A stretch of 64,000 bases of DNA from Niabella sp. Its GTDB lineage: Bacteria > Bacteroidota > Bacteroidia > Chitinophagales > Chitinophagaceae. Location: assembly GCF_030150205.1 (NCBI RefSeq), contig NZ_JASLGT010000011.1, forward strand, positions 248,001 to 312,000. The letters run 5' to 3'. Below the pieces are notes generated by a model that saw only the letters and a list, made by a program, of their open reading frames with translations, did no database searches and had not been told where the DNA came from. A program made the translations under genes and the position numbers. Shown here piece after piece: positions 47,847-56,411 of the stretch. The number at the start of each line of letters is the position of its first letter. Position 1 is the stretch's first letter.

Positions 47847-50800
47847 TTATAAATTGACATTAATACCGGCGGAGAATGTGCGCATGGTTGGATAACTCAT
47901 AAACTGGTACACCTCGGGATCGTAGAACTTGAACTTCGATGCATAAAAGAGGTTGTTGCCCGAAGCAAAGATGTTGATGCCTTTTGCTCCTATATGTTTT
48001 AATAACTGACCGGGTAACTGGTAGCCGATATTGATGTATTTAAGCCGTACAAAGCTTCCGTTGTATACATTGAAGGTGGAGGTTTCCGTATAGCCGTAGG
48101 ATTGCGGATTGCCCCAGGGATAGAGTTTGGGTGTGGTACCCGCCGTGTTATCTGTGGTCCAGGAATCGGCATGATACATGGGCACTTTGGCACCACCGCC
48201 AAAATTCCGTCCCCAGGCGTCATTATACGATAGCTTAAAACCGGCCATACCTGCAAACAGCGTTTCCAGTGTAATTCCTTTATAGTTGAAGCCCAGTAAT
48301 AAACCGCCGGAATAGGGTGCGGAGCCTGCGCCAAAATACTTACCCAGCACCACGCGGTCATAACTATCTACTTTTCCATCCGGCTTGCCGGCAGCCCCGC
48401 TGATGTCTTCAAACCGGGCCGATCCCAATGTAGGCGGCGCACCAAAATATGTAAATCCCGCAGGTAGCGCATTGATATCCGCCTGGGTTCTGAGGATACC
48501 GGCATACCGGTAACCGGCTCCATAACCCAGTGTTTTACCATTTGGATTGTCTACATCCAGCGCATTGGCTGCTACATCTTTTTTAACAACGTTGTTGGTA
48601 GCGATACTGAAATTGCCGCGCACATTCAGGGAGAAATCGGAGTTAAAGGTATGGCGGTATCCTAATTCAATTTCCATCCCCCTGGAATCTACGATCCCGT
48701 AATTTTCAGCGGGCAACGTACCTCCGAATTCTGCCGGTATTACCAAAACACGGGTTCCTAAGATATCGTAGGTGTGCCGCTTCCAGAAGTCCAGGGTCAG
48801 GTTGAATTGCTTTAACAACGTAAGGTCGAGCCCCAGGTCGTAAGAGTTCGATTTTTCCCAGGTGAGGTTGGCGATGGGTATACCCGAATAAAGCAGCCGG
48901 GGTGCAGCACTTCCGCTGGTGCCCATATAATAACTGGAAGAAGAAATATTGTACTGATCCAGCCAGAGCCATTTCCCGATCGTCCGGTCTTCCGGATCAT
49001 CATACCCGTTGGATCCGTAGGAGAAACGGATCTTTGCAAAATCCAGGATCCTCGAAAGAGCCGAATTATCATAAAAGGCTTCCTTTGAGATCACCCAGCC
49101 ACCGGATACGGATGGAAAATTACCCCAGCGCTGATCGGGTGCAAATTTAACGGAACCGTCTCTCCGCATAGACGCCGATAACAGGTATCTTCCGTCATAA
49201 TCATAGCCCAGCCGGAAGATATAAGACAACCGCCCGTCCTGCGATTCGCTCCCGCCATTTCGCCAATCCTTGGTATCGCCGCTTGCAGCAAAGAACTGGT
49301 CGGTAGCCAGCAAGGGAAAGTTATACCGGTAAGCATTGAAGCCATTGTACTGTCCTTCCCATTGTTCATAAACGGCATCCCCGCTGATATGATGCAGGCC
49401 AAAACTACGGTCATAGGAAAGCTGTCCGTTTAACTGGTAGGTATTTGATTTATAGTATTCATTGCCTATATATTCAGTACCCGGCTCTGTACTCATAGTG
49501 GTACCAATGACCTCATTGGTACGGATCAGGTTATTGGTACCGGTTGTTTTAAAATTATACAGCAGTTGTCTTTTGGCAAAGGTTTTAATATAGCTGTTGT
49601 CTATATTTTTGCTGTACGCCATCTTCAGCGATAAGCCTTTTACAAACGGCACCTGGTATTCTGCATTGATCAACGCATCTACCTGCTGGTTGTTATTCCG
49701 CCAATACCCGCCGTTCTTCATCATTTCAACCGGGTTACCCAGCCATCCGGGGTTTACCGGTTTGCCGTCGATATATGCCGGTGCCCAGGCATCCCAGTAC
49801 AACAGCTTGCCCCACAAATTATTCAGGTCATTGGAGCCGTAGTCATAGGTAAAATTAAACCGGTTACGGCTTCCATAACTGGTGCTGAGGTTTAAACCCA
49901 CCGTAAGATCTTTGGTAAGCTTTGCACTCACCTTTCCCCGTAAATTATATTTATTATACCATACATTGGGTAAAAAGCCTTTCTCGCTATAATAAGAGCC
50001 TCCCAGGTAATAAGTAACCATATTGGTACCACCGGAGGCACTCAGGGCATATTTATGATTGGTGGGGTCCTGGTAAGCCGCATTTAAATAATTCTCACCC
50101 TTGGGGTTGTTTTTTAATACCCAGTCTATTTCATCCTGCCCGATTCCGCCGTTTACGGCTTGTGATAATTTCAGCGCATCGGCAACGTTCATATAGGATG
50201 GCATTTTGCCGGGTTTTTCAATACCGGCAATGGCATTAAATTGAATAACGGGCTTACCGCTTTTTCCCGTTTTGGTGGTGATCAATACCACACCGTTGGT
50301 GGAACGTGATCCGTAAATTGCTGCCGAAGCGGCGTCTTTTAAGATGGTAATCTCCTCTACTTCATTGGGGTCAAGAGCATTAAAGCTGGTCTTATCCCGC
50401 ACTACCCCGTCAATTACATAAATCGATTCACCGCCGTTCCAGGATCCCTTTGCCCGCACCCGCACATCGGAACCAATTCCCGGCGTGCCGGTACCGGACT
50501 GTACAAAAAGTCCGCTCAGTCTGCCGGCCAGCACATTGGAAAGGTTAGAGGTTGGGATCAGCTGGATCTCCTTTGAATTCATCGATGATACCGCCGAAGT
50601 TAACCGCGATCTCTTTTGTGTACCATACCCCACCACCACTACTTCGTCCAGCCCCTCTTCTTTTTTTTGAAGCGCTACAAGGAGGGCTTGTGCAGCAGGC
50701 GTAACGGTAACCGTTTCATAACCCACCATTGAAACGATCAGCCTTGAATGTTTGGTTATTTGTATTTCAAAGGCGCCGTCTGGCCCGGCAGTAGCGGCGG

Positions 50801-50969
50801 CGGGGCCTCCTTCCTGCAGGACAGAGGCACCCGGCAACGGTGCGCCATCACCGGCGGCAGTGATGCGGCCGGTTACTTTAACGTTTTCCTGTGCCAGGGT
50901 AACCATGGAGAGGAGCAGGAAGCAGATCACGCTCCAGACCCGAAATTGCAATCGTGTTAGTTTACTCAT
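47847..50969 (-). CDS. SusC/RagA family TonB-dependent outer-membrane transporter
   Basis: A 1040-residue protein: signal to about residue 27 (LLLSMVTLAQ), a CarboxypepD_reg-like domain (KVTGRITAAGDGAPLPGASVL), a TonB box-like DEVVVVGYGTQKRSRLTSAVSSM, a plug domain (LAGRLSGLFVQSGTGTPGI, SIYVIDGVVRD, EEITILKDAASAAIYGSRSTNGV) and a long beta-barrel ending FSAGINVNL with a terminal aromatic-poor strand. It imports oligosaccharides with SusD. The start at 50969 is preferred over 50999 for the signal peptide. Upstream lies a decayed copy of its own 5' end at 51083-51372. Confidence 0.95.
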   Translation of the reverse strand: MSKLTRLQFRVWSVICFLLLSMVTLAQENVKVTGRITAAGDGAPLPGASVLQEGGPAAATAGPDGAFEIQITKHSRLIVSMVGYETVTVTPAAQALLVALQKKEEGLDEVVVVGYGTQKRSRLTSAVSSMNSKEIQLIPTSNLSNVLAGRLSGLFVQSGTGTPGIGSDVRVRAKGSWNGGESIYVIDGVVRDKTSFNALDPNEVEEITILKDAASAAIYGSRSTNGVVLITTKTGKSGKPVIQFNAIAGIEKPGKMPSYMNVADALKLSQAVNGGIGQDEIDWVLKNNPKGENYLNAAYQDPTNHKYALSASGGTNMVTYYLGGSYYSEKGFLPNVWYNKYNLRGKVSAKLTKDLTVGLNLSTSYGSRNRFNFTYDYGSNDLNNLWGKLLYWDAWAPAYIDGKPVNPGWLGNPVEMMKNGGYWRNNNQQVDALINAEYQVPFVKGLSLKMAYSKNIDNSYIKTFAKRQLLYNFKTTGTNNLIRTNEVIGTTMSTEPGTEYIGNEYYKSNTYQLNGQLSYDRSFGLHHISGDAVYEQWEGQYNGFNAYRYNFPLLATDQFFAASGDTKDWRNGGSESQDGRLSYIFRLGYDYDGRYLLSASMRRDGSVKFAPDQRWGNFPSVSGGWVISKEAFYDNSALSRILDFAKIRFSYGSNGYDDPEDRTIGKWLWLDQYNISSSSYYMGTSGSAAPRLLYSGIPIANLTWEKSNSYDLGLDLTLLKQFNLTLDFWKRHTYDILGTRVLVIPAEFGGTLPAENYGIVDSRGMEIELGYRHTFNSDFSLNVRGNFSIATNNVVKKDVAANALDVDNPNGKTLGYGAGYRYAGILRTQADINALPAGFTYFGAPPTLGSARFEDISGAAGKPDGKVDSYDRVVLGKYFGAGSAPYSGGLLLGFNYKGITLETLFAGMAGFKLSYNDAWGRNFGGGAKVPMYHADSWTTDNTAGTTPKLYPWGNPQSYGYTETSTFNVYNGSFVRLKYINIGYQLPGQLLKHIGAKGINIFASGNNLFYASKFKFYDPEVYQFMSYPTMRTFSAGINVNL

Positions 50970-51042
50970 AAAATAAATATTAGAATACGGTTTAAACAAG
51001 CAATCTTTTAAGAAAAAACCGACGGCTTAAAATTTGTAAAAT

Positions 51043-51054
51043 AACCTATAGGTT
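51043..51054. promoter_or_regulatory. Palindrome AACCTATAGGTT upstream of susC
   Basis: Perfect 12-base palindrome 74 bases before the susC ATG on the minus strand, between CTGTTG and TATTTTAC, which resemble promoter parts. A regulator site is possible. Confidence 0.35.
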
Positions 51055-51065
51055 CCTACAACAGA

Positions 51066-51093
51066 TTTGACCAGATCTGATGTTATTTTTGCA
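51066..51093. repeat. susC upstream element, copy 1
   Basis: TTTGAC, six variable bases, then TGATGTTATTTTTGCA (written on the plus strand). The same element with the same spacing lies at 51345-51372. It lies 97 bases before the susC start. Confidence 0.7.
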
Positions 51094-51253
51094 TAACAAA
51101 AGAGACCAGCAAAGCTGCGCACCGGAGTAACGCCAACAGATTGCCTTTGCATCCCTCCACTTTTATCTGCCCCTGCGCCGCCACAGGCCGATACATATAT
51201 ACCAGGCATAAAATGCCTGTAAAGCAAAAAAGGAATCTCGTTAGTTTGAACAT
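51083..51253 (-). pseudogene. Decayed duplicate of the susC 5' end
   Basis: From an ATG at 51253 the minus strand reads MFKLTRFLFCFTGILCLVYM and RPVAAQGQIKVEG, parallel to the susC start MSKLTRLQF...LSMVTLAQENVKVTG. After the signal-peptide region the similarity ends and the frame runs out. The 28-base element lies 92 bases upstream of this start, almost the same distance as at susC, so promoter and signal peptide were duplicated together. Confidence 0.6.
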
Positions 51254-51344
51254 AATTAAATAATGGTTTAATGCTGTGCATGAATCGTTATAATTGAATA
51301 GCCAAACAAAATTTCCGATTAAAATACTTTTGCCCAACAGCGAA

Positions 51345-51372
51345 TTTGACGCGTTTTGATGTTATTTTTGCA
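51345..51372. repeat. susC upstream element, copy 2
   Basis: TTTGAC, GCGTTT, TGATGTTATTTTTGCA; matches copy 1 at 22 of 22 fixed positions. It overlaps the large palindrome at 51365. Confidence 0.7.
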
Positions 51373-51386
51373 ATCGATTGCAAAAA
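51365..51386. promoter_or_regulatory. Perfect 22-bp palindrome, candidate operator
   Basis: TTTTTGCAATCG followed by ATTGCAAAAA. The TTGCAATCGATTGCAA core looks like LacI/GalR-type operators (central CG). It lies 74 bases before the AraC start and overlaps a TATTTTTG promoter-like element at 51363. Confidence 0.5.
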
Positions 51387-51459
51387 ATCGTACAAAACGG
51401 ATATCATGTGGTATACGGCAAGATTTTAAAACAACGACCATATTCAAAATCAGCAGCTA

Positions 51460-52335
51460 ATGCAGTTCATATACGAGAATTTTACGTTTCCCCCGGATCA
51501 ATCCTTCACGGTGCGCTCCGAGTTCCTGGAGGTAAAAAAATACCAGTCCTTTAAGTGCCATGTCAACTTTGAAATAGCCCTTATTGAGAACTGTACCGGC
51601 AAACGTTTTATAGGCGATCATATCGAGGAATTTAAGGGCGCGGAGCTGGTGCTGATGGCCAGCTACCTCCCCCATTGCTGGCAGTACTACCGCACCAACG
51701 ATCCGCTGATTCCCGCACATGCCATTGTAGTGCATTTTTTCCCGGATTTTATGGGCGATGGCCTGCTGCGCAAACCGGAGGCCCGGCACCTGGCAACATT
51801 GTTTGCAGCCGCCGCAAAGGGCGTCCTGTTTACAGGTGAAACGCTGCGCAAGGCAAAAATGATCCTGCAGGAGATGTTGTACGAAAAGGGACTTACCCGG
51901 TCGGCATTGATGCTACAGTTGCTGGACGTGCTGGCGCTTTCCGCGTCTTCTCGGGTACTGAGCTCCCCGGGCTTTAATATCATTGAAAGTTCCGGTGAAG
52001 CCAATAAGATCAACCAGATATTTGATCATATCTTTAAACACTTCAGAAACCCCATCACCCTGGAAGAAGTGGCCGCCCTGATCCCGATGTCGTCGGCCGC
52101 CTTCTGCCGGTTCTTTAAATCCAAAACTGGGAGAACCCTTACCGATTTTATAAAAGAAGTACGCATCGGGCATGCGGCCAAACTGTTACTGGCACAATCG
52201 CATAATGTTTCCGAGGCCTGTTATAACAGCGGGTATAATAATATCTCCAATTTCAATAAGCATTTTAAGGAGATCAAGGGCCTGTCTCCGAAGGAGTTTT
52301 TGAAACAGTACCAGGTTGCGGAGGCAGGTGTTTAG
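51460..52335 (+). CDS. AraC family regulator of the glycan locus
   Basis: A 291-residue regulator. The N-terminal cupin-like sensor has NFEIALIENCTGKRFIGDHI and ELVLMASYLPHCWQYY, a type common in Bacteroidota. The C-terminal HTH pair is LEEVAALIPMSSAAFCRFFKSKTGRTL and VSEACYNSGYNNISNFNKHF, ending KEIKGLSPKEFLKQY. It is divergent from susC, so it is the likely local activator, responding to a sugar from the imported glycan. The partial gene at 63672 has the same sensor style. Confidence 0.9.
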   Translation: MQFIYENFTFPPDQSFTVRSEFLEVKKYQSFKCHVNFEIALIENCTGKRFIGDHIEEFKGAELVLMASYLPHCWQYYRTNDPLIPAHAIVVHFFPDFMGDGLLRKPEARHLATLFAAAAKGVLFTGETLRKAKMILQEMLYEKGLTRSALMLQLLDVLALSASSRVLSSPGFNIIESSGEANKINQIFDHIFKHFRNPITLEEVAALIPMSSAAFCRFFKSKTGRTLTDFIKEVRIGHAAKLLLAQSHNVSEACYNSGYNNISNFNKHFKEIKGLSPKEFLKQYQVAEAGV

Positions 52336-53106
52336 CCATTAGTGTTTAGCTTTCAGCCTTCAGCTATCAGTTACCAGTTATCAGTTTTCAGTGGCTGAAT
52401 CTGGTGACCTATTGAATTTGAAAATTTGAAGATGTGGAAATGTAAAAATGAGGAATCAAATGAGCTTTTAGCTACCAGTCCTCAGTTTTCAGTCTTCAGT
52501 TGGTAAGGAATTGCGAGCAGGCATCAAGTATAAAACGGAAGCATCTGATAATTGATAGCTGACGGCTTGTTGCCATTGGATGAGCATTTAGCTATCTGTC
52601 CTCAGTTTTCAGTCTTCAGTGGTATAAGGAACAGCGAGCAGGCATCAAGTATAAAACGGAAACGTCTGATAACTGATAGCTGACGGCTTGTTGCCATTGG
52701 ATGAGCTTTTAGCTACCAGTCCTCAGTTTTCAGTCTTCAGTGGTATAAGGAACAGCGAGCAGGCATCAAGTATAAAACGGAAGCGTCTGATAACTGATAG
52801 CTGACGGCTTGTGGCCATTGGATGGGCATTTAGCTATCAGTCCTAGTTTTCAGTCTTCAGTGGTATAAGGAACAGCGAGCAGGCATCAAGTATAAAACGA
52901 AAACATCTGATAACTGATAGCTGACGGATTGTTGCCATTGGATGAGCTTTTAGCTACCAGTCCTCAGTTTTCAGTCGTAGCGTCCCCGTTCGGGGCAACG
53001 ATGAATCTATTGTGGATTTGCATCGAATAAATGACCTGCTTATCCGGAACGGAAGCATCTGATAACTGATAGCTGACTACTGATTGCTATTGCGTTTAGC
53101 GTAATC
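52336..53106. other. Long intergenic repeat region, no gene
   Basis: 771 bases composed mostly of repeats: an opening series of CAGTTATCAG-type heptads at 52347-52391, a 120-bp tandem array, a short hairpin at 52982-53000, and a last half unit at 53050-53076. All frames are short. Confidence 0.75.
52461..52975. repeat. Tandem array, unit about 120 bp, 4.3 copies
   Basis: Unit starts at 52461, 52581, 52702, 52823 and 52943. Each begins TTTAGCTACCAGTCCTCAG, TTTTCAGTCTTCAGT, continues GCGAGCAGGCATCAAGTATAA and ends CTGATAACTGATAGCTGACGG. The ending contains the reverse complement of the CAGTTATCAG-type words near the start, so each unit could fold on itself. Copies differ by a few bases. Confidence 0.9.
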
Positions 53107-53538
53107 TTACCGTTCAAACAAATAAAACGGCTTTGCCTCTACCCACTTTTGTCCCGGTGCAGTACCGGCTACCCCGGCCTGGTAAGTATCCATTAGCCGG
53201 TTCCATTCGGCGCAGCGGGGGCTATACGATTCCGCTACCTTGCTCATACTGTCGAGACTGGCACCCCGTGGCACGAGGACAGACATCACCACCAGGTGAT
53301 CGAAACGCGACAGGGTGATGTTTTTATAACCGGCTTTTTTAAAACCGGCTTCCACCTCCGGCCAGATCTGCTGGTGATGCTGCAGGTATTCCTGCAATTT
53401 TTGATCGCCCGGCACTATATTTACCACAAAGACCCGTTCTTCCAATGCCTCCACTGCAGGTTGTTGCTTACAGGCGGCGATGCCGGCAAGTAAAGCGAAC
53501 AGCACCAGAAGACAGCAGATCCTTTTTTTTGTATGCAT
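53107..53538 (-). CDS. L-rhamnose/L-fucose mutarotase-family lipoprotein
   Basis: A 143-residue protein: lipoprotein signal (RICCLLVLFALLAGIAAC, Cys at about residue 23), then a dimeric alpha/beta-barrel mutarotase-like domain: VFVVNIVPGDQKLQEYLQHH, IWPEVEAGFKKAGYKNITL, CAEWNRLMDTYQ and KWVEAKPFYLFE, parallel to the cytosolic protein at 61121. Mutarotases convert sugar anomers; those known in this family are cytosolic, so a lipid-anchored one is unusual. Last gene of the operon AKR-enolase-symporter-mutarotase. Confidence 0.82.
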   Translation of the reverse strand: MHTKKRICCLLVLFALLAGIAACKQQPAVEALEERVFVVNIVPGDQKLQEYLQHHQQIWPEVEAGFKKAGYKNITLSRFDHLVVMSVLVPRGASLDSMSKVAESYSPRCAEWNRLMDTYQAGVAGTAPGQKWVEAKPFYLFER

Positions 53539-53637
53539 GATTTGTATTTATTTTTAATTACGATTGAAACACCGATGTACTGAAAGAATATCATACACCA
53601 TATTACCGCGCTTCAGTGAACACCGTTAAAAGTATGG

Positions 53638-55203
53638 TTACCGGAATATCCGGTAGATCACTGCCATCACCAATGCCAGCAGCGCCCATCCCACCCATAC
53701 CCTCCGGAGGTCCGTTCCCCGGCTTTTGTCGGTTTCCAGCAAAGCCGGAAGTACAGACGTATCCTGCACCCGTGGCGATAACAGGGAGATGACCACCGCC
53801 ACTGCCAGCAGCCCGGCAAACAGGTAAACCGACAGCATCAGAAAATGGGGCCAGAAACCTGCGTAGGGAACATTCATTACATTACAAACACCGGTAACCA
53901 GGCAAACCAGGCCGCCGCCGTACAACACCACTTCTGCGGCCAAACGGCTCATGCGTTTCCAAAGGATGCCGGTAAGAAATACCACCGATAACGGCGGTGC
54001 CAGTATGGATACCATCCCCTGGCTCAGCTCAAAAAATCCTTTCCCGGAGCGTGAAAAAAGGATCGCAATCCCGATGGCCAGTATTCCGGCAACCAGGGTT
54101 ACCCATTTTCCTATACGGCGTTTTGCGGCGTCATCCATTTCGCGGAACCGGCCGGCTACATCCAGGGTAAAAACGGTGCTGAAGGAATTGAGACCGGAGG
54201 AAACGGTGTCGATCAATGCAGCAATCAGCGCCGCCAGGCACAGGCCCAGCAATCCGTGAGGCATCAGCTGGGTTACCAGGGTGATATAGGCATTGTCTGA
54301 TTGTGCCGTATCCTTAAATAATACAAAGCACATCATACCCGGAAAAATAAAGATCAACGGCATGATGATCTTTAGCACCGCCAGGAATAAAGCACCATAC
54401 TGCCCTTCCCTAAGATCCCGGGCTGCCAGTACTTTTTGTACGATCGTCTGATCGGCACACCAGTAGTATACCGCCACCACCGGGTATCCTGCAATGATGG
54501 CGATCCAGGAATATTCCGGATCCGATGCCGGCCGGAACAATTTCCAGTAATGATCCGGAACAGCCTGTACAAATGCATCCAGGCCGCCAATCCGCTTTAA
54601 TGCCAGCCAGGTGAGCACCACCGATGAAAAAATAATGATGACCGATTGAAAAATACCCGTACGCACCACGGCTTTCAAGCCGCCCACTGCGGTAAAGCTG
54701 GTGGCAATAACCGTAACGAGTACCACCGAAAGTGTTAACGACCACCCGAATACCTGTGATATAATCAGCCCTCCTGCATACAATGCGCTTCCGAGCCACA
54801 CCAGTAAAATGGAAATAAGACTATAAAGCACCAGGAAATTATACGCCCGGTTGCCAAAGCGTAATTTCAGAAACTGCGGCATGGTACTGATCTTTGTGGC
54901 CCTATAATGCGGCAGGAAAAACATGGCCAGCAATAACAGGAAAATCCAGGCAAGCCACTCAAAATTACTGCCTACCACGCCTTGTGAGAAACCGATCCCA
55001 GCAAAACCCACCAGCATCATCGGCCCGGCATTGGCACTGAACAGGCTAAAACCGATCTGCCACCAGCGAAGCGTCCGGCCTCCAAGAAAGATATCCGTAT
55101 TGCCTTTAGCCGGCCGTTTATTCAGGTAAAAACCGATCGCCAGCAGTAGGATGATGTACACCATCAAAACGATATAGTCTGCGATTCCCAGCGTTATATT
55201 CAT
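53638..55203 (-). CDS. Sodium/solute symporter (SSS family), sugar type
   Basis: A 521-residue inner-membrane protein with about 13-14 hydrophobic segments. SSS marks: IFLGGRTLRWWQIGFSLFSANAGPMMLVGFAGIG near residues 40-70 and VAVYYWCADQTIVQKVLAARDLREGQYGALF, ALIAALIDTVSSGLNSFSTVFTLD. The D/E-free sugar-transporter style resembles SGLT-like carriers of sugar operons. It probably imports a monosaccharide released by the glycosidases, alongside FucP at 59856. It starts 20 bases after the enolase-type gene. Confidence 0.9.
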   Translation of the reverse strand: MNITLGIADYIVLMVYIILLLAIGFYLNKRPAKGNTDIFLGGRTLRWWQIGFSLFSANAGPMMLVGFAGIGFSQGVVGSNFEWLAWIFLLLLAMFFLPHYRATKISTMPQFLKLRFGNRAYNFLVLYSLISILLVWLGSALYAGGLIISQVFGWSLTLSVVLVTVIATSFTAVGGLKAVVRTGIFQSVIIIFSSVVLTWLALKRIGGLDAFVQAVPDHYWKLFRPASDPEYSWIAIIAGYPVVAVYYWCADQTIVQKVLAARDLREGQYGALFLAVLKIIMPLIFIFPGMMCFVLFKDTAQSDNAYITLVTQLMPHGLLGLCLAALIAALIDTVSSGLNSFSTVFTLDVAGRFREMDDAAKRRIGKWVTLVAGILAIGIAILFSRSGKGFFELSQGMVSILAPPLSVVFLTGILWKRMSRLAAEVVLYGGGLVCLVTGVCNVMNVPYAGFWPHFLMLSVYLFAGLLAVAVVISLLSPRVQDTSVLPALLETDKSRGTDLRRVWVGWALLALVMAVIYRIFR

Positions 55204-55223
55204 CCGTATGCTTTTTTAGCGAC

Positions 55224-56396
55224 CTACATATTTACTGCAGGCTCATATTTTTTAACGTCGTCCTTTGTCCAGGTGCGGTGCATGATCAATTTATCCTTCC
55301 GTTGCCAGTAATCCCAATCGATCCGTAACGGAAGTCCTTCGATATCCGGCAACAGGAACCGGCCGTTCTTCCATTGCGGCTGCACCATAAAATACTGCTC
55401 CAGTCCATACATAATGGCATAGAGGTATTCTACCGGCCATTCTTCCGGTGCCGTTGTGAGCAGCGAAGCCGTATAAAGCGAATAGCCCCCTGATGAAAAA
55501 TCGAGCTGGTGTTTCCTCGCCAGATCGCGCACATCCTGCCACTCCTGTATACCTCCCAGCTGTGTGGGCACGGGCTGCAAATGTGCCACACCGGCATTCA
55601 CCAGTGCAGGGAACATTTTTGCCGTGCGTTCGGATTCTCCATAAGCTATTTTTATGGAAGACCTTTTGCAAAGCTGTTCAATTTCGGCATATGCTGCGGA
55701 ATGGATGGGCTCCTCCAGCCAGGCAATATCCAGGCTTGCTACTTTGTTTACAAAATCAAGTGCCTGATCCAATGTCCAGATCTGGTTGGCATCCACGGCC
55801 AGTTGTATATGGCTGCCGATCAGTTGCCGCACAAACCGGACCCGCTCAATATCTTCAGCCATGCCGGTGCCAAAATTGCTGCCGATCTTGATCTTTATAC
55901 AATCCGCCCCCATCTCCAGGAACCGGCTAATCTCCGTTTCCAGTTGTTTTAAACTGTAATTGGTACCGCCGCCGCTGCCGTACATACGGACCGAGTTCCG
56001 GTTTCCGTTTAAATAGCGGTACAGGGGTAACCGCTTTCGTCGGGCTACCAGGTCATGCAGGGCCATATCCAGCTGCCCCAGTAACGCGGCCGCCTGTCCG
56101 CGGAATCCCTCGTTACGGATGGACCAGTACAACAGGGTATATAACTTTTTGTAGGGCAGATTGCCCGAGTGAAACAGTATGGGAAAAAGGCATTTCTCCA
56201 GGATATTCATATAGGTATTGAATACAGGAGCCTCGCCTGTATTGCCGTCCTCGTCTTCAAGGGTAAGGATGGAAAGCCCAAAATGATTAAAGGGGCCCAT
56301 GGTAGCATCCTGGAAGGGTGTAACGGTAGCCACGGGTTCCAATACCCTTATTTGGGCACGGGTGATCCGAAACACTTCATTATCGATCTGATCCAT
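55224..56396 (-). CDS. Enolase-superfamily (mandelate racemase-like) enzyme
   Basis: A 390-residue cytosolic enzyme. Barrel motifs: CIKIKIGSNFG (KxK), LAVDANQIW (metal Asp), WLEEPIHS (metal Glu), AYGESERT (third metal Glu). The strand that carries the dyad Asp in mandelate-racemase relatives reads HLQPVPTQLGG, and the His segment reads FSSGGYSLYTAS, so the His/Asp dyad appears absent. It is co-transcribed with the AKR and the symporter; an acid-sugar dehydratase or lactone-related role is likely but unproven. It differs clearly from the L-fuconate dehydratase at 61479. Confidence 0.82.
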   Translation of the reverse strand: MDQIDNEVFRITRAQIRVLEPVATVTPFQDATMGPFNHFGLSILTLEDEDGNTGEAPVFNTYMNILEKCLFPILFHSGNLPYKKLYTLLYWSIRNEGFRGQAAALLGQLDMALHDLVARRKRLPLYRYLNGNRNSVRMYGSGGGTNYSLKQLETEISRFLEMGADCIKIKIGSNFGTGMAEDIERVRFVRQLIGSHIQLAVDANQIWTLDQALDFVNKVASLDIAWLEEPIHSAAYAEIEQLCKRSSIKIAYGESERTAKMFPALVNAGVAHLQPVPTQLGGIQEWQDVRDLARKHQLDFSSGGYSLYTASLLTTAPEEWPVEYLYAIMYGLEQYFMVQPQWKNGRFLLPDIEGLPLRIDWDYWQRKDKLIMHRTWTKDDVKKYEPAVNM

Positions 56397-56411
56397 TGTT
56401 ATTGGTTAATG

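Noticed and set aside
52461..52975. Repeat array considered as a CRISPR
   Set aside because: Repeat units are about 120 bp and directly abutting, without unique spacers, and no cas genes are present.
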